This document shows, piece by piece, positions 36,149 to 44,217 of a stretch of DNA of 64,000 nucleotides. The notes beneath the pieces are model-generated. The model made no database searches. It was not told where the DNA came from and worked only from the letters and a program-made list of their open reading frames with translations. Numbering within the stretch: the stretch's first letter is position 1; every line of letters begins with the position of its first letter. This DNA comes from Herbihabitans rhizosphaerae (GTDB lineage Bacteria; Actinomycetota; Actinomycetes; Mycobacteriales; Pseudonocardiaceae): positions 296,146 to 360,145 of the forward strand of contig NZ_SGWQ01000003.1 in assembly GCF_004216555.1 (NCBI RefSeq), written 5' to 3'. Both the position numbers and the translations under genes were made by a program.

Positions 36149-36167
36149 TTAGGTTAGCCTAACTTCA
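36149..36167. promoter_or_regulatory. IdeR/DmdR-type iron box
   Basis: TTAGGTTAGCCTAACTTCA matches the 19-bp iron box of actinobacterial DtxR-family regulators (consensus TTAGGTTAGSCTAACCTAA) at 16 positions. It overlaps the last codon of the ridA-like gene and faces the broken gene to its left. No siderophore or iron-transport gene is adjacent. It looks like a regulatory remnant whose original target is the pseudogene or has been deleted. Confidence 0.7.
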
Positions 36168-36560
36168 ATTGGTCGGCAAGTGGCAAGCACAGGCGTCCAC
36201 CTCGACCTTGTACTGAGGTGCCGCCAGCGCCACCACGACCACCAGCGTCATGCAGGGTTTGTGGCCGCCGAGCCACTCGCCGAGCACCTCGCGACGGCGT
36301 GCCGGGTCGACCTGCTCGGTGAGGTAGATCGTCACCTTGACCAGGTCGTCGACCGTCATCCCGGCCGCCGCGAGGTTGTGCCGCACGTTCTCGACGGCCA
36401 GCGCCAACTGATCGCCGGGGTCCTCGGGCACCGAGCCGTCCCGCGCCTGCCCGAGCTGACCGGACAGCACGAGCCAGCGCGGCGATCCGCTGACCTCGAT
36501 CTGATGGGTGCAACCGGCGACCGGTGCGTGCACCGTGTCAGGATCGCGGAACGTTTTCAC
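36165..36560 (-). CDS. RidA/YjgF-family protein
   Basis: 131 aa from GTG 36560, overlapping the end of the MFS gene by 23 bases. RidA proteins hydrolyse reactive enamine/imine intermediates from PLP enzymes. Seen here: WLVLSGQLGQA (~30), DQLALAVENVRHNLAAAGMT (the family's central helix) and VDDLVKVTIYLTE. The usual catalytic Arg near the C-terminus (in an R-x-x-V-x-V-x-x-LP context) is not evident; the end reads QYKVEVDACACHLPTN, so it may be a non-archetypal member. It is the last gene of a MarR-MFS-RidA operon. Confidence 0.85.
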   Translation of the reverse strand: MKTFRDPDTVHAPVAGCTHQIEVSGSPRWLVLSGQLGQARDGSVPEDPGDQLALAVENVRHNLAAAGMTVDDLVKVTIYLTEQVDPARRREVLGEWLGGHKPCMTLVVVVALAAPQYKVEVDACACHLPTN

Positions 36561-37878
36561 CGCGCTTTTCCTTACGTAGCAGGAACAATCCACACAGCGC
36601 GGCCGCCGTGGCGGCGAGCGCGCCACCCACGATGAACGGCGCCCGCCCGCCGAAGGCGGCAGCCAACCAGCCGATCGTCGGGCCGCCGATCGGGTTGCCG
36701 CCGAGGAACACGAGCATGTAGAGCCCCATCACCCGGCCGCGCATCTCCGGGCTCGCGGCGAGCTGCACCGTGCTGTTCGCCGTGGTCATGAACGTCATCA
36801 CGGCAAAACCCATCGGCACCAGCGCGATCGCGAAAGCCAGATAGCTGCCCATCAGCCCGGCTATGATCTCCAGCACACCGAACGCGATCGCGCTGCCGAG
36901 CAGCACCCGGAGCCGCGGCCGGCCGCGCGCACTGCGCCGGACGGCCAGTAGCGCCCCGGCCAGCGTGCCGACGGCGAGCATCGTGGACAGCAACCCGTAG
37001 CCCGCCGCGTCGCGATGGAACACCGTGGCCGCCGCGATCGGCAGCGAGGCGAAGAACGTGATGCCGAAGGTGCTCACGAAGAACACCAGCACGATCACGA
37101 CGAGAATGTCCGTGCGGTGCCGGACGTACCGCAGCCCTTCACGCAGTTGCCCACGCTGGCGCGGCACGGCGGGCGTGCGGTGCAGCTTGTGCGGGTCCAT
37201 CCGCGCCAGCATCGCGATCACCGCGCAGGTGCTGATCGCGTTCACCAGGAACACCCAGCCGGTGCCCACCCAGGTGATCATCACGCCGGCGACGGCCGGC
37301 CCGACGACGCGCGCCAGGTTGAACGTGGTCGAGTTGATCGCGATCGCGTTCGGCACCATGTCGCGGCCGACCATCTCGGCGACGAACGACTGGCGCACGG
37401 GCACCTCGAACGCGGAGAAGACGCCGAGCGCGAGGCACAGCGCGTACACGTGCCAGAGCACGACCACGCCGGTCACGTCGAGCAGCCCGAGCACGAGCGC
37501 GGTGCTCGCCATGCCGGCCAGGACACCGATCAGCAGCTTCCGCTTGTTCATCCGGTCGGCGAGCACACCGGCCCACAGCGAGAAGAACAGCGTCGGCGCG
37601 AACTGCAGCATGGTGGCGATGCCCAGCGCGACCGGGTCGTTGCCGGTGAGCACGAGGACGAGCCAGTCCTGCGCGATGCGCTGCATCCAGGTGCCGACGT
37701 TGGAGATCACCTGGCCGCTGGCGAACAGGCGGTAGTTGCGAATTCGCAGCGCGACGAACGTGCCGCGCTTCCCCTCAGGCGGGTCGTCCACTGTGGACGG
37801 GAGCTTGGACTTGCGGGTAGGCGGGGACGGGGTCGCGTCGCAGTAACTTCTCCGCTGTGTCGTCCCTGCCTGACTCAA
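36538..37878 (-). CDS. MFS transporter (EntS-like exporter)
   Basis: Up to 446 aa. The coding frame opens three bases after the MarR stop at a TTG (37878); the true start may be a later GTG, since conserved sequence begins only at TFVALRIRNYRLFASGQ (~40). Twelve transmembrane helices are evident. The loop 2-3 motif is GVLADRMNKRKLL, and helix 5 is preceded by NSTTFNLARVVGPAVAGVMI, typical of the EntS/MFS_3 group that exports siderophores or drugs. The MarR protein upstream is its probable regulator. An exact GTCCACTGTGGAC lies in the uncertain N-terminus (37786). Confidence 0.88.
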   Translation of the reverse strand: MSQAGTTQRRSYCDATPSPPTRKSKLPSTVDDPPEGKRGTFVALRIRNYRLFASGQVISNVGTWMQRIAQDWLVLVLTGNDPVALGIATMLQFAPTLFFSLWAGVLADRMNKRKLLIGVLAGMASTALVLGLLDVTGVVVLWHVYALCLALGVFSAFEVPVRQSFVAEMVGRDMVPNAIAINSTTFNLARVVGPAVAGVMITWVGTGWVFLVNAISTCAVIAMLARMDPHKLHRTPAVPRQRGQLREGLRYVRHRTDILVVIVLVFFVSTFGITFFASLPIAAATVFHRDAAGYGLLSTMLAVGTLAGALLAVRRSARGRPRLRVLLGSAIAFGVLEIIAGLMGSYLAFAIALVPMGFAVMTFMTTANSTVQLAASPEMRGRVMGLYMLVFLGGNPIGGPTIGWLAAAFGGRAPFIVGGALAATAAALCGLFLLRKEKRGENVPRS

Positions 37879-37881
37879 GTG

Positions 37882-38307
37882 TTAGTGCCCCGCCATCCTG
37901 TCGATGATCTCCGCGGCGCGGGACAGTGTCTCCCGCTCCTGTTCGTCCAATTCGGACAGTCGCTGGTCCAGCCACGCCTCACGCGCGGAGATGTCCGCGC
38001 GGATGTACTCGCGCCCCTGGTCGGACAGGCTCACGATGGCCTGCCGTCCGTCACTCGGATGCGGCGCGCGGGTGACGTGGCCCGCCTCCTCGAGGCTGGA
38101 GATCACCCTGGTCATCGAGGGCGGCTGCACGCCTTCCTTGGCGGCCAGCTCGCCCGGCGACAGCGGCCCGCACTTGTAGAGGCAGGACATCGCCGACAGT
38201 TGGGTGAGCGTGACCGACGAACTCGTCCGCTGCGCGCGGAGCCTGCGATTCAATCGCACGACGGCCAGACGCAGGCGCGTGGCGAGCGACGATCCGGTCT
38301 CCGGCAT
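37882..38307 (-). CDS. MarR-family regulator
   Basis: 141 aa, ATG at 38307. A winged helix (~30-115) is clear: LTQLSAMSCLYKCGPLSPGE, then QPPSMTRVISSLEEAGHVTR as recognition helix, and the wing HPSDGRQAIVSLSDQG. It probably represses its own operon with the MFS exporter. The start is preceded by GTATGCTAACGATATG, which contains a -10-like TATGCT, and little leader, so a leaderless transcript is possible. It matches Rv0880 in the conserved block and is divergent from the DUF2530 gene, as in H37Rv. Confidence 0.9.
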   Translation of the reverse strand: MPETGSSLATRLRLAVVRLNRRLRAQRTSSSVTLTQLSAMSCLYKCGPLSPGELAAKEGVQPPSMTRVISSLEEAGHVTRAPHPSDGRQAIVSLSDQGREYIRADISAREAWLDQRLSELDEQERETLSRAAEIIDRMAGH

Positions 38308-38363
38308 ATCGTTAGCATACCTCACGATCTCGCGGGCCGGCAACGCCGGGGTAGCCTGCTGAC

Positions 38364-38627
38364 GTGTCCGACAAGCCGCAACGCCCGGTACCGCCGCTGC
38401 CGCCGTCGCTGACCGACCTTCGGTCCGTCGTGTTGATCGGCACCGTGGTGTGGTTCGCCGCCGTGGTCGTGCTTCTGGTGCTGCGGTACGGGTTCGACGT
38501 GTCACCGCCGATCTGGCTGTGGACCGCGATCGCCGGCGCCACGCTCGGGCTCATCGGGGTGCCGATCATGTGGTGGCAGCGCACCGCGTCCCGACGGGGA
38601 AGCAAGGGCGCACAACGCGACCTGTAG
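38364..38627 (+). CDS. DUF2530 small membrane protein
   Basis: 87 aa, GTG start. Two transmembrane helices: VVLIGTVVWFAAVVVLLVLR (~23-42) and IWLWTAIAGATLGLIGVPIM (~50-69), then a basic tail WWQRTASRRGSKGAQRDL on the cytosolic side. This is the DUF2530 layout. H37Rv Rv0879c occupies the same place beside the MarR gene. Function unknown. Confidence 0.8.
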   Translation: MSDKPQRPVPPLPPSLTDLRSVVLIGTVVWFAAVVVLLVLRYGFDVSPPIWLWTAIAGATLGLIGVPIMWWQRTASRRGSKGAQRDL

Positions 38628-38657
38628 CCCGCCGCCGTCCGACTCGTCACACCTCAC

Positions 38658-38761
38658 TTATCCACAGGTGCCGGTTTATCCACATGTCGATCTTGCCGCC
38701 CCTGTCGACCCCGCCCTCCCGTTAGGCTTGGCTCGAGGGCCGCCCCCGGTGTGGGTGGGGG
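38658..38761 (+). repeat. paired-DnaA-box intergenic element, copy C
   Basis: Two perfect DnaA boxes TTATCCACA at 38658 and 38676, GTCGATCTTG at 38686, TAGGCTTGGCTCGAGG at 38723 and the hairpin CGCCCCC/GGGGGTGCG near 38743-38766. Same spacings as copies A and B. It sits between the convergent DUF2530 and sacsin-like genes. Some further similarity to copy A continues to about 38800. Confidence 0.8.
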
Positions 38762-38833
38762 TGCGTTGTGACCAGGGTGAAGATCGACTCTTGGCGGGTG
38801 GGGCGTGGCTGGAGTCGTTGGGGTGTAGGAAGG

Positions 38834-41785
38834 TCAGTCGAGGAAGGTGACGGCCTCGGGCTCGTCGAGGTAGGCGGCGATCAGGTGGCGGTCGGGCCAG
38901 CGGCCGGTGGTCCAGGCGAACGCGCGGGCGAGGCCGCCAGGGGTGTCGGCGCAGTGCGTGACCCGGCCGTCGTGCCACCAGGCCAGCTCGTGTGTGCGGT
39001 CGCCGACGCGCACGGTGAGTCCACTGTGGACGGTGAGGCTGCCGCGCGGTGGCTCGATGGACATCAAGTCCGCCACCGCTGTCACCGCGCTGAGGCTCGC
39101 CCATTCGACGGGTTCGCCATCCGACATGATCTTCGCGTCGATCTCCTCGCTGGCCAGTGGCAGGTCGAGCAGTTCGGCCAGGTGCGCCGCCGCGACGAAG
39201 TCCAGGCCCGCGGTGATCAGGTGCTCGGGTCGGATCACCTCGATCTGACACGGCACGTCGAGCACCAGGCAGTCGCTCGCCGGCGAGGTGGTGCCGGCGA
39301 GCGTGCGCACATCGTCCGGCGGCTCGATGTCGGCCGGGTCGACGACACCGCCGCGCACCGCGTCGGCGAGCGCGTGGTGCGCCCTGATGATCACACCGTC
39401 CGAAGGGGACAGACGCGGGTCGGCCAGCCGGGCGAGCAGATCGTCGGCGTCCACCGTGCCGGCGATCTCGAGACTCGTGCGAACGCCGACGAGCCGGAGC
39501 AACTCGGTGTCCAGCCCCACATCCGGTACCGGGTCGTACAGGCCGGTGATCTCCGTGGCATCCGCCAGCCGCCACTCGGCGGGGCTCCGACCGGAGATCA
39601 GCGCGTTGCGGCGTAACCACCATCGGGTGTACCCGTGCTCGTCGCGTAACGCAGTCAGGGTGGCCGGCTCGGACGCGAGCAACCGCAGCGCCGTCGGCCA
39701 GGCGTCGTCGGCCACCAGGTCAAGATCACGGACCGCGAGCACCCGAAGTGGTGGCGTGGCAAGGGAATCCCACCACTCGTCCTCGTCGGCGAGATCGTGG
39801 TCGGGCCCGGTGGGGTCCTCGTCGTCGACCATCGCGAAACCGCTCAGCACGCCGACCGAGGACAGCACATCGGCCGGCCAGTCGGTCACCGTCACCTTGG
39901 CGAGCACCCCGATCGGGGAATCCTCGGCGAGCACGTCCAACAGCGCGGAATCCGGCAGGGCCAGCTCGTCAGCGCGTCGCCAGTCGCCGTCGGTGTCCCG
40001 CAGTGCCAGCGCGCCGAGCCACGGGTGCTCGCCGGCCCGGACCCCGGCCGCGCGCACGATCCTGAGCACCGAGTCGACCAGGCCGTCGACATCCAGCCCG
40101 GACTCGGCGTCGTCCACGCTCCGCTCGACCGCGTCCGCCAGCGCCGGAGACTCGAGCAGCTCGGCCGGTCCGGCGCGCACCGCTCCGAGACGCTCCAGCA
40201 GCGGGTGCACGGCGTCCGGGTGCACCACCCGCAGACCGGTCGCGTCCACATGGGACAGATGATCGAGCAGCTCGTGATCGTCCAGCAGAAGCGCGCCGCG
40301 TGGGCCGGGCATGGTGCGCCCGTCGACCAGCGGCACGGGCAGACCGGCGAGCGCCTCGTGGGCGGCGGCTCCCGCCTCCGCGACCACGGCGAGCGCGTCG
40401 TACAGCCTGCGCCACCACGTCGCGGGACGGTCCACGCCGGTGATCGCGGCGACCAGTTCGGCCGGCCCGATGCGGGTGACTCCCAACGATGTCAACGGTT
40501 TCGCGTGCCGGGGCGCGGCGAGGTCGGCGTGTGCGAGGCCGGGCAGCACGTCGGCCAGCAGCGTGGCGAGATCGTCCGACACGACGTCCAGAACGCTCGC
40601 CCTGGCGGGTGCCACGGTGCCGCCACCGGCCGCCGGAAGCCACTCGGCCGCACGCAGCTCGACCGTCACCAAGCCGCGCAGTTGATCGTCCACTTCGGAC
40701 AGTGGGAACCCGGGAGCCGGAACCAGGCGCACCCGGTGCTCCGGCGACACCAGCTCGACCAGCCTCGGGTATCGCCTGGCGGCCTCGCCGAGCACCGCGT
40801 CCGTGGCCGGCCCGGGAAGCAGGCGCCGCCGCGACGGCTCGACCGGCAGTGTCGCGATCAGCCGCGCGGGCAGCGACAGCCGCTCGTCGGTGGGCGTCGG
40901 CGCGTGCAACACATCGGAGTCGAGCGGCTCGGGAGCACCGTCCACGCCGGTCCGCACCGCCCACGTGATCGTCCACTGTGGACGCTCTTGGGACTCCGCG
41001 CCCAGCGTGCGCACCACATCGTCGGACAGCACCCCGGAGTCCCGCACGAGCAGCCACCGCGCGGTGCCTGACGGGCTGGAGATCTCCACTGCGTCCAGCC
41101 CGGAATCCGTTCTGCTCCAACGGTTATCGCCGACCTCGACGGACTCCAGCCCGGCCAGCGACAGCAGCAGGTCGTCCACCTGCGACGCCAGGCCGTCGAG
41201 CAGCGCCGGACCGTCCACATCGGGCCGCAGGGGCAGCCGGACCTCGGTGTCGAAGCCGTCCGGCGGTGGCGGCTCATCGCCGTCGACCGGCCAGGCAAGG
41301 CGCAGCACGGGCACCGCGCCGCCGCGCCGGGACACCTCGCCGGCGAGTGTGTCCGGTAGTTCACTCCTGGTGCGCTCGGCGGAGAACGCGACGCCGCCGG
41401 TCCTGGAGACCACCCTCGGCTCGTCGGTGACCGCCAGCACGGCGGCGAACCCGACGCCGAACCGGCCGACACCGTGCCCGGTTCGCTTGGCGGAGGCGCG
41501 CAATGACGCCAAGGCGGCGACACCGTCGGCGTCCAGCGGAGCACCTGTATTGGCTACCCGCAGCTCACCGTCCACAAGGGACAGTCGTAGTCGCCCGGGG
41601 CGGCCGGTGGCCGTGGCCGCGTCGGCGGCATTCTGTGCCAACTCGACGAGCAGGCGGTCGCGGTAGCCGCCGAGCCGCAGGTCTTCCTCGGTGTTGGCGT
41701 CCTCGCGGAACCGGGTCGGTGATCCGCTCCAGCCGGCGAGAACCGCGTCCCGCAGCGAGTGGGTGTCGAAGGGGTCGCGCGTCAC
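38834..41785 (-). CDS. sacsin/Hsp90-like GHKL ATPase protein
   Basis: 983 aa. The N-terminal ~250 residues are a GHKL ATP-binding fold like that of sacsin and Hsp90: LLVELAQNAADAATATG (N-box with Glu and Asn, ~48), DGELRVANTGAPLDADGV (G1), and GHGVGRFGVGFAAVLAVTDE (G2, ~103). The remaining ~730 residues are acidic and helical-looking with no recognised domain. The GTG start overlaps the DUF3027 stop by four bases, so the two are translated together. Proteins of this kind are predicted chaperones or nucleic-acid-associated ATPases, and sacsin-like ATPases also occur in defence islands; no defence neighbour is seen here. It carries two exact GTCCACWGTGGAC copies. Confidence 0.85.
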   Translation of the reverse strand: MTRDPFDTHSLRDAVLAGWSGSPTRFREDANTEEDLRLGGYRDRLLVELAQNAADAATATGRPGRLRLSLVDGELRVANTGAPLDADGVAALASLRASAKRTGHGVGRFGVGFAAVLAVTDEPRVVSRTGGVAFSAERTRSELPDTLAGEVSRRGGAVPVLRLAWPVDGDEPPPPDGFDTEVRLPLRPDVDGPALLDGLASQVDDLLLSLAGLESVEVGDNRWSRTDSGLDAVEISSPSGTARWLLVRDSGVLSDDVVRTLGAESQERPQWTITWAVRTGVDGAPEPLDSDVLHAPTPTDERLSLPARLIATLPVEPSRRRLLPGPATDAVLGEAARRYPRLVELVSPEHRVRLVPAPGFPLSEVDDQLRGLVTVELRAAEWLPAAGGGTVAPARASVLDVVSDDLATLLADVLPGLAHADLAAPRHAKPLTSLGVTRIGPAELVAAITGVDRPATWWRRLYDALAVVAEAGAAAHEALAGLPVPLVDGRTMPGPRGALLLDDHELLDHLSHVDATGLRVVHPDAVHPLLERLGAVRAGPAELLESPALADAVERSVDDAESGLDVDGLVDSVLRIVRAAGVRAGEHPWLGALALRDTDGDWRRADELALPDSALLDVLAEDSPIGVLAKVTVTDWPADVLSSVGVLSGFAMVDDEDPTGPDHDLADEDEWWDSLATPPLRVLAVRDLDLVADDAWPTALRLLASEPATLTALRDEHGYTRWWLRRNALISGRSPAEWRLADATEITGLYDPVPDVGLDTELLRLVGVRTSLEIAGTVDADDLLARLADPRLSPSDGVIIRAHHALADAVRGGVVDPADIEPPDDVRTLAGTTSPASDCLVLDVPCQIEVIRPEHLITAGLDFVAAAHLAELLDLPLASEEIDAKIMSDGEPVEWASLSAVTAVADLMSIEPPRGSLTVHSGLTVRVGDRTHELAWWHDGRVTHCADTPGGLARAFAWTTGRWPDRHLIAAYLDEPEAVTFLD

Positions 41786-43278
41786 TGCGTGGGCGCGGAC
41801 TCGGTCTCCGACGTGGGCTCGGCCTGCTCGGGCGTGGACTCGGTGAACTCGCCGGCGGGCGCGTCGGTGGACTGCTGCGCGGTGGTCTCCTCGGCCGGCG
41901 CCTCCGCGACGGCAGGCTCCACGACCGGGGTCTCCACGGCGGCTTCCGCAGCCGGCTGCTCCTCAGGCGTCTTCGCGACGGGCCACTCGGCTGTTGCCGG
42001 CGCGTCCACAGTGGACTCCGGCGCGGCGGGCGTCTCCACGGACGCTTCGCCAGTGGAGGGCTCCACGGACGGCGTCTCAGCGACGCCTTCCTCGGCGGTC
42101 GACGGCTCATCGACGGCGGACACGTCACCAGCGGACGCATCCACGGTGGACTCCGGCGCGGACTCTCCGGCTGGCATCTGCCAGACGGACTGCTCCACCG
42201 GAGGCTGCTCGACGACCGGCGTCTCGACGATGACTTCAGCGGATTGCTCAGCAGCGGTGTCTTCGCCTGCAGGAACGTCCACAGTGGACTCTTCCACGGC
42301 GGGCGTCTCGGCCACCGGCGTCTCCACAGTGGCGTCAGCGCCGGACTGCTCAGCGGCGATGTCTTCGCCAGCGGGAACGTCCACAGCGGACTCCTGCACG
42401 GCGGGCGCCTCAGCCGGCGTCTCCACAACGGCCTGCTCCGCCACCGGCGTCTCCACTGCGGCTTCGGCGGCGTCCTCGTCAGCGGGGGCGTCCACAGTGG
42501 ACTCTTCCGCAGCGGGCGTCTCAGCAGGCTGCTTCACCGAGACCATGTCGAGCACCGCGTCGTCGTAGATCAGGTCCGCGACGATCACCGGCGACGGCTG
42601 CTCCACCTCGGCCTCCGAGTGCGCGCCGCAGCCGTACTCGGCGTGCACCGCACGCCCGTCGGCCGGCGCGATCTCGTTGCCGCACACACCGAACGCGGCA
42701 CTCAGCGAGCCCGCCACCGGCAGGTAGAACCCACACGTCCCACACGCCGCCGGCGCACCGCGCGCCATGTCCGAGCGTGGCCCGAACTCGCCGCCCTGCC
42801 AGCGCTCGGCGGCTTCGAGCCGGCCCTCGCGGGACAGCACCCGCAGCCGCCCGAGCCCCAGCTCGACCGCGGTCTCCTCGACCTGCGGGTCGTCCGACTG
42901 CACGTAGGCCTGCACCAGGCGCGGGTCCTCCGGCGCGGTCGGCATGAGATCACCGACGCCGAGGTCACCCGCGCGCACCCGCTCCTGCCACGGCACCCAC
43001 TCGGGCGCGACCAGCGCGTCCGGCCCGGGCAGCAGCACGACCTCGCTGACCCTCACCGGCGTGCCGGGCCCGGCGTTGGCCACGGTGACCGCCCAGCGCC
43101 AGCCCCGATACCCGGGCTTGTCCGCGTCGAACAGGTGCGTCACCGAGCCGTCGTCCTCGACGGTCGCCTCGACCGGCGCGCCGACCTCGTCTCCGCCGTC
43201 CTGCCGCGCGGCCGCGCGAGCGACCTCGACGGCGGCGATCAGCTCCGCGTCGGCGTGGGGTGTCTCGGTGCGTGTCAT
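41782..43278 (-). CDS. DUF3027 protein with long acidic repetitive tail
   Basis: 498 aa. Residues ~1-245 are the DUF3027 region, with DKPGYRGWRWAVTVANAGPG and a putative zinc site CGTCGFYLPVAG ... FGVCGNEIAP ... YGCGAHSE. From ~250 to the end the protein is low complexity: irregular repeats of E-S-T-V-D-[VA]-P-A and V-E-T-P-V, rich in Ala, Val, Pro, Glu and Thr and with almost no Lys or Arg, so acidic and probably disordered. Three exact GTCCACAGTGGAC palindromes fall in the tail DNA (42004, 42277, 42490). Mycobacterial Rv0877 is the positional match and, as I recall, lacks such a tail. Function unknown; coupled to the sacsin-like ATPase. Confidence 0.85.
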   Translation of the reverse strand: MTRTETPHADAELIAAVEVARAAARQDGGDEVGAPVEATVEDDGSVTHLFDADKPGYRGWRWAVTVANAGPGTPVRVSEVVLLPGPDALVAPEWVPWQERVRAGDLGVGDLMPTAPEDPRLVQAYVQSDDPQVEETAVELGLGRLRVLSREGRLEAAERWQGGEFGPRSDMARGAPAACGTCGFYLPVAGSLSAAFGVCGNEIAPADGRAVHAEYGCGAHSEAEVEQPSPVIVADLIYDDAVLDMVSVKQPAETPAAEESTVDAPADEDAAEAAVETPVAEQAVVETPAEAPAVQESAVDVPAGEDIAAEQSGADATVETPVAETPAVEESTVDVPAGEDTAAEQSAEVIVETPVVEQPPVEQSVWQMPAGESAPESTVDASAGDVSAVDEPSTAEEGVAETPSVEPSTGEASVETPAAPESTVDAPATAEWPVAKTPEEQPAAEAAVETPVVEPAVAEAPAEETTAQQSTDAPAGEFTESTPEQAEPTSETESAPTQ

Positions 43279-43335
43279 CAGTACAGATTGTGCCCCATCG
43301 ACCCTCGGCGCCCCGCACCGTGTCAGGGTTACCGG

Positions 43336-44151
43336 GTGCGCGCCGTGCTCGTGATCTTCGCCGTTGCCGCCGTGCTCGCCGGCTGCGCCGACGACGCCGG
43401 GGACACCGCCACTCCGCCGCCACCGGCGAACGCGGGCCTGCGCGCCGAGGTTCTCGCCGAGTCACCGCACGATCCGCGCGCGTTCACCCAGGGCCTGGAA
43501 CTGGTCGACGGCGTGCTCTACGAGGGCACCGGACTCGAGGGCCGCTCGTCGATACGGCGCACCGACCCGGCGACCGGCGAGGTGCGCGCCAGCGTGGACC
43601 TCGACCGCGATCTGTTCGGCGAGGGGATCACCGTCGTCGGCCCCACGATCTGGCAGCTGACCTGGCGCAACGGCGTCGTCATCCAGCGCGACCGGAACAC
43701 GCTGGCCGAGCTGCGCCGGGTGCCCTACACCGGCGAGGGCTGGGGGTTGTGCCACGACCCGGCGGCCGACCGGCTGATCATGAGCGACGGCTCGGACACG
43801 CTCACCTTCCGCGATCCGCGCACGTTCGCCGAGACCGGCCGGCTGCGCACCGACGTGCTCGCGAAGGTGCCGGGAACTCGCCCTGACGAGCTGCTCAACG
43901 AGTTGGAGTGCGCGCACGGCGCGGTGTACGCGAACGTGTGGAAACAGGACGTGATCGCGCGGGTGGACGTGCGCTCCGGCGAGGTCACCGTCGCCGATCT
44001 GACCGCGGTGCGCGCCCGGCTGCCCGAGGACGCCAGAAAAGACGTCGACGTGCTCAACGGGATCGCCGCGATTCCCGGTACCGACGAGTTCCTGGTAACC
44101 GGCAAACTGTGGCCGAGGACCTTCCGGGTGAAGCTCGTCACCACCAGGTAG
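43336..44151 (+). CDS. glutaminyl-peptide cyclotransferase, lipoprotein
   Basis: 271 aa from GTG 43336. The lipobox VLAGC at residues ~13-17 marks a lipoprotein anchored outside the membrane. The rest is the plant/bacterial-type glutamine cyclotransferase, a five-bladed propeller: HDPRAFTQGLELVDGVLYEG, RNTLAELRRVPYTGEGWGLC, and ELECAHGAVYANVWKQDVIARV are the hallmark blocks (quoted in parts). It forms N-terminal pyroglutamate on exported proteins. An upstream in-frame extension is antisense to the DUF3027 gene and is rejected. Confidence 0.9.
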   Translation: MRAVLVIFAVAAVLAGCADDAGDTATPPPPANAGLRAEVLAESPHDPRAFTQGLELVDGVLYEGTGLEGRSSIRRTDPATGEVRASVDLDRDLFGEGITVVGPTIWQLTWRNGVVIQRDRNTLAELRRVPYTGEGWGLCHDPAADRLIMSDGSDTLTFRDPRTFAETGRLRTDVLAKVPGTRPDELLNELECAHGAVYANVWKQDVIARVDVRSGEVTVADLTAVRARLPEDARKDVDVLNGIAAIPGTDEFLVTGKLWPRTFRVKLVTTR

Positions 44152-44217
44152 CCAGTTGGGTGGATCCTGGAGAGGGATCAGCACGTCTGTCACACCGAGG
44201 TCCCCACGTACGGCAGG

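Noticed and set aside
38658-38684. Paired TTATCCACA as a replication origin
   Set aside because: Only two boxes, no dnaA, dnaN or recF nearby, and the same pair recurs at two other loci. Treated as a dispersed element instead.
41999-42502. Repetitive DNA in the DUF3027 gene as a CRISPR array
   Set aside because: Repeats are irregular in length, stay in one reading frame and encode a low-complexity tail; there are no unique spacers of constant size.
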